64,000 bases of DNA from Candidatus Zymogenaceae bacterium. GTDB taxonomy: Bacteria > Desulfobacterota > Zymogenia > Zymogenales > Zymogenaceae. The notes under the pieces were generated by a model, which was given only the letters and a program-made list of their open reading frames with translations, was not told the origin of the DNA and searched no databases. Numbering within the stretch: position 1 is the first letter of the stretch; each line of letters opens with the position of its first letter. Where the stretch lies: the NCBI GenBank assembly GCA_016931225.1, contig JAFGFE010000027.1:24455-88454 (forward strand), in the 5' to 3' direction. Positions 62,340-64,000 of the stretch are shown piece by piece. A program made the position numbers and the translations under genes.

Positions 62340-63662
62340 ATGAATAATCTCTCTTTTGATATACACTGCCATATTTTCACCCTCAGGTATGCGTTGAAGG
62401 AAGCAAAAAATATGCTTCGCGACATGATGATGGGAACGTATCCGTGGCATCCGCCTGACGTGAGCGATGAGATACGACTGACCGCGCCTGATCGAGCGGG
62501 CATTGGAGATTCCCTGAAACAATTCTTGAGACAATTCTTCGAGTTAATATCAGCGTCGTTTGGTTCGGAGGAAGAAAACCTTGATTTTCTTCTGGAGGAA
62601 TATTCAAAGGCAATGCCCGGTTCCACATGGCGCGTGGTGCCGTTGATGATGGATATCTTTTACATGCTCGCGTATCCATTGGAGAAAGAACAGGAGGCTA
62701 CACGGGCGGGAAGGGCGCCGCTAAGAAGTATCAAGGAAGCTGAGTTTCAAAAGGCGTGGGATGATATCCTTGACGATTTAAAAAAACAGATAGAGGAACA
62801 TATAAGATCGACCGATTCTGGTGATGAATTGGCGAGAAGCAAAGGAGTTAATCATTTCCTTGAAGCGATAGACGCGGAAAGAGAGGTTGGAAGGGCGTTA
62901 ACGCTTGAAGCTGATGAATTGAGGGCCGAGGGTACGGCCGAGGAGTATTATCACACGGAGGGCTATTGTTTTCATTTGGACAACCTTGTAAAATTGGTAG
63001 AAAGCAGAAAAGGCGAGTTATATCCCTTTATCGCGATCGATCCGCGCAGGCCGGGCATACTCGATGAAATTATCGGTGGGGGGTATATCGGCACCGACGG
63101 CCCGTTTTACGGGGTGAAGCTGTACCCGCGCATGGGCTATCATCCGCAATCTCTTTCGATGGATACATTGTATGACTATTGTAACCGCCAACAAATTCCC
63201 ATCACATTCCATTGCGGCAAAAGCGGCTTTCCTCCGGGTACCGAATGGAAACATGCCGACTTTGGAAATCCCGCCCACTTCGAGCCTATTCTCCAGAACT
63301 ATCCGGACCTCAATATCAATTTCGCCCATCTCGGCAGTGCGGATCCATCATATGAGTGGGCGCATGAGATTATCAACCTGATGAATACATATGGTACGGT
63401 GTATTCCGATTTGTCCTGTTATACGGATATAGAAAATTTAAAAGCGATACGGAAGCTCTGGGACGATAATCCCATACTGGAATCGCAGCTTATGTTCGGC
63501 ACCGATTTTGACGTAATGTACTTGACGGATCAGGTGACGATGGCGTCATATTTCGCCAACTTTGAAGAGATTTTTTCAAAAGAGGAGTTGAAACTTTTGA
63601 TGCATGAGAACCCAATGAAGTTTTTTGGAGATATAATAGCTCCGCCGTTGGGCCAGGATTGA
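62340..63662 (+). CDS. Amidohydrolase-family protein (ACMSD-like)
   Basis: 440 residues. Metal-dependent TIM barrel: HCH near residue 9-11 (DIHCHIF), His in ITFHCGKSG, His in NFAHLGS and Asp in FGTDFDVM are the usual ligands of amidohydrolase-2 enzymes. Residues about 60-230 form a long helical insertion not typical of the core. A decarboxylase or hydrolase of an aromatic or heterocyclic acid is plausible. Composition is more AT-rich than the acyl-CoA dehydrogenase gene before it. It lies exactly between that gene's 3' end and a copy of that 3' end. Confidence 0.75.
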   Translation: MNNLSFDIHCHIFTLRYALKEAKNMLRDMMMGTYPWHPPDVSDEIRLTAPDRAGIGDSLKQFLRQFFELISASFGSEEENLDFLLEEYSKAMPGSTWRVVPLMMDIFYMLAYPLEKEQEATRAGRAPLRSIKEAEFQKAWDDILDDLKKQIEEHIRSTDSGDELARSKGVNHFLEAIDAEREVGRALTLEADELRAEGTAEEYYHTEGYCFHLDNLVKLVESRKGELYPFIAIDPRRPGILDEIIGGGYIGTDGPFYGVKLYPRMGYHPQSLSMDTLYDYCNRQQIPITFHCGKSGFPPGTEWKHADFGNPAHFEPILQNYPDLNINFAHLGSADPSYEWAHEIINLMNTYGTVYSDLSCYTDIENLKAIRKLWDDNPILESQLMFGTDFDVMYLTDQVTMASYFANFEEIFSKEELKLLMHENPMKFFGDIIAPPLGQD

Positions 63663-63740
63663 GCAGCTCAGGAGCGGGGAAGACGGCTTGTTGGAAATCG
63701 TCGGGGAGGGGCGATAAGAAATAGAAGCCGACACAGCGAA
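63661..63740 (+). pseudogene. Remnant of an acyl-CoA dehydrogenase 3' end
   Basis: From 63661 the sequence aligns with 61954 onward of the acyl-CoA dehydrogenase gene, through its stop and into the trailer AGCCGACACAGC at 63725-63736. It encodes EQLRSGEDGLLEIVGEGR instead of EQLKSEEDGYLEIAEES. The rest of such a gene is absent. Confidence 0.75.
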
Positions 63741-63743
63741 ATG

Positions 63744-63778
63744 AAAAGGGGAGGGCCGGAGGGTCCTTCCCCTTTTTT
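63744..63778 (+). terminator. Duplicated terminator after the amidohydrolase gene
   Basis: A near-perfect stem (63744-63757 with 63762-63775, one bulge) followed by six T. It is a diverged copy of the terminator at 62034-62072 and goes with the remnant before it. Confidence 0.75.
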
Positions 63779-64000
63779 ATATAGTTGGAGTTGGTTATAC
63801 TACTATAGCTAGATAATGATGCTCCTTTACTTTGATACGAAAAATGACTTATAATACTAATTGTTTATATTGATATCATTCGAACAGAGATCATGAAAAA
63901 AATGATTAGAAGTTTATATGCCCTAGTCACTAAAAGCGTTGACAGGTGACGAGTTAGAAGAAGACGAGTCACGGTCTTCCTGTTAAGATGGATTAACCCA
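63779..64000. other. AT-rich right edge without genes
   Basis: No reading frame, hairpin or repeat stands out before the end of the window. Confidence 0.4.

Noticed and set aside
1..64000. tRNA, rRNA or CRISPR arrays
   Set aside because: No TpsiC-like arm with matching acceptor stem, no rRNA-like segment and no regularly spaced direct repeats were found by eye. A covariance search could still find a tRNA I missed.

Overview
The window reads as chromosomal DNA from an anaerobic, moderately GC-rich bacterium. It is most like a deltaproteobacterial (Desulfobacterota-type) lineage. This is inferred from gene content only: an archaeal-type FMN glutamate synthase with an NrpR regulator, a glycyl radical enzyme, acyl-CoA and CoA-transferase catabolism, a 2-hydroxyacyl-CoA dehydratase subunit, and response regulators ending in a Cys-rich HGICPEC motif. 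No rRNA, tRNA, CRISPR array or transposase gene was seen.

Layout. 0.4-3.5 kb: a divergent pair, glutamate synthase-like protein and NrpR-type repressor, sharing an intergenic region with six related GGCA/TGCC inverted repeats, two of which sit on the two promoters. 3.8-12.7 kb: a one-strand phage-derived block with siphophage-like tail-tip proteins followed by a lysis cassette (M15 endolysin, small membrane proteins, a u-spanin-like lipoprotein), without head, terminase or integrase genes. 12.9-20.5 kb: molbindin, methyltransferase, CPBP protease, an AT-rich gene for a deoxyribosyltransferase/TIR-like protein, and two tandem MATE exporters. 20.5-25.5 kb: an AT-rich island carrying a complete QatABCD antiphage operon. 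26-32 kb: mixed housekeeping and envelope genes (DUF2156-like, LURP-one-like, bactofilin, TPR, QueG-like). 32-42 kb: a catabolic region on the minus strand (SCP2, acyl-CoA dehydrogenase, MmgE/PrpD, two CoA-transferase subunits, glycyl radical enzyme, SDR, epimerase) with a PadR regulator whose promoter overlaps a perfect palindrome. 42-49 kb: NYN-domain protein, a beta-flower-like exported protein and three tandem response regulators. 49-55 kb: four tandem paralogous secreted Cys-ladder repeat proteins of no family I recognise, a glycan-binding-type secreted protein, and small membrane and methyltransferase genes. 55-64 kb: an AT-rich HEAGH-motif protein, a Ca-loop exported protein, HgdB-like dehydratase subunit, Tat-exported S28-like peptidase, PyrE, a 618-residue acyl-CoA dehydrogenase behind a FadR-like operator, and an amidohydrolase.

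Themes. (1) Regulation is unusually legible: NrpR, PadR and FadR-type palindromes lie on recognisable sigma70-type promoters. (2) Three short gene remnants, all 3' ends of genes still intact nearby, mark recent rearrangement next to probably acquired genes. (3) The least explained locus is the four-gene Cys-ladder cassette at 49.9-51.7 kb. The best supported defence system is Qat, which is already described.
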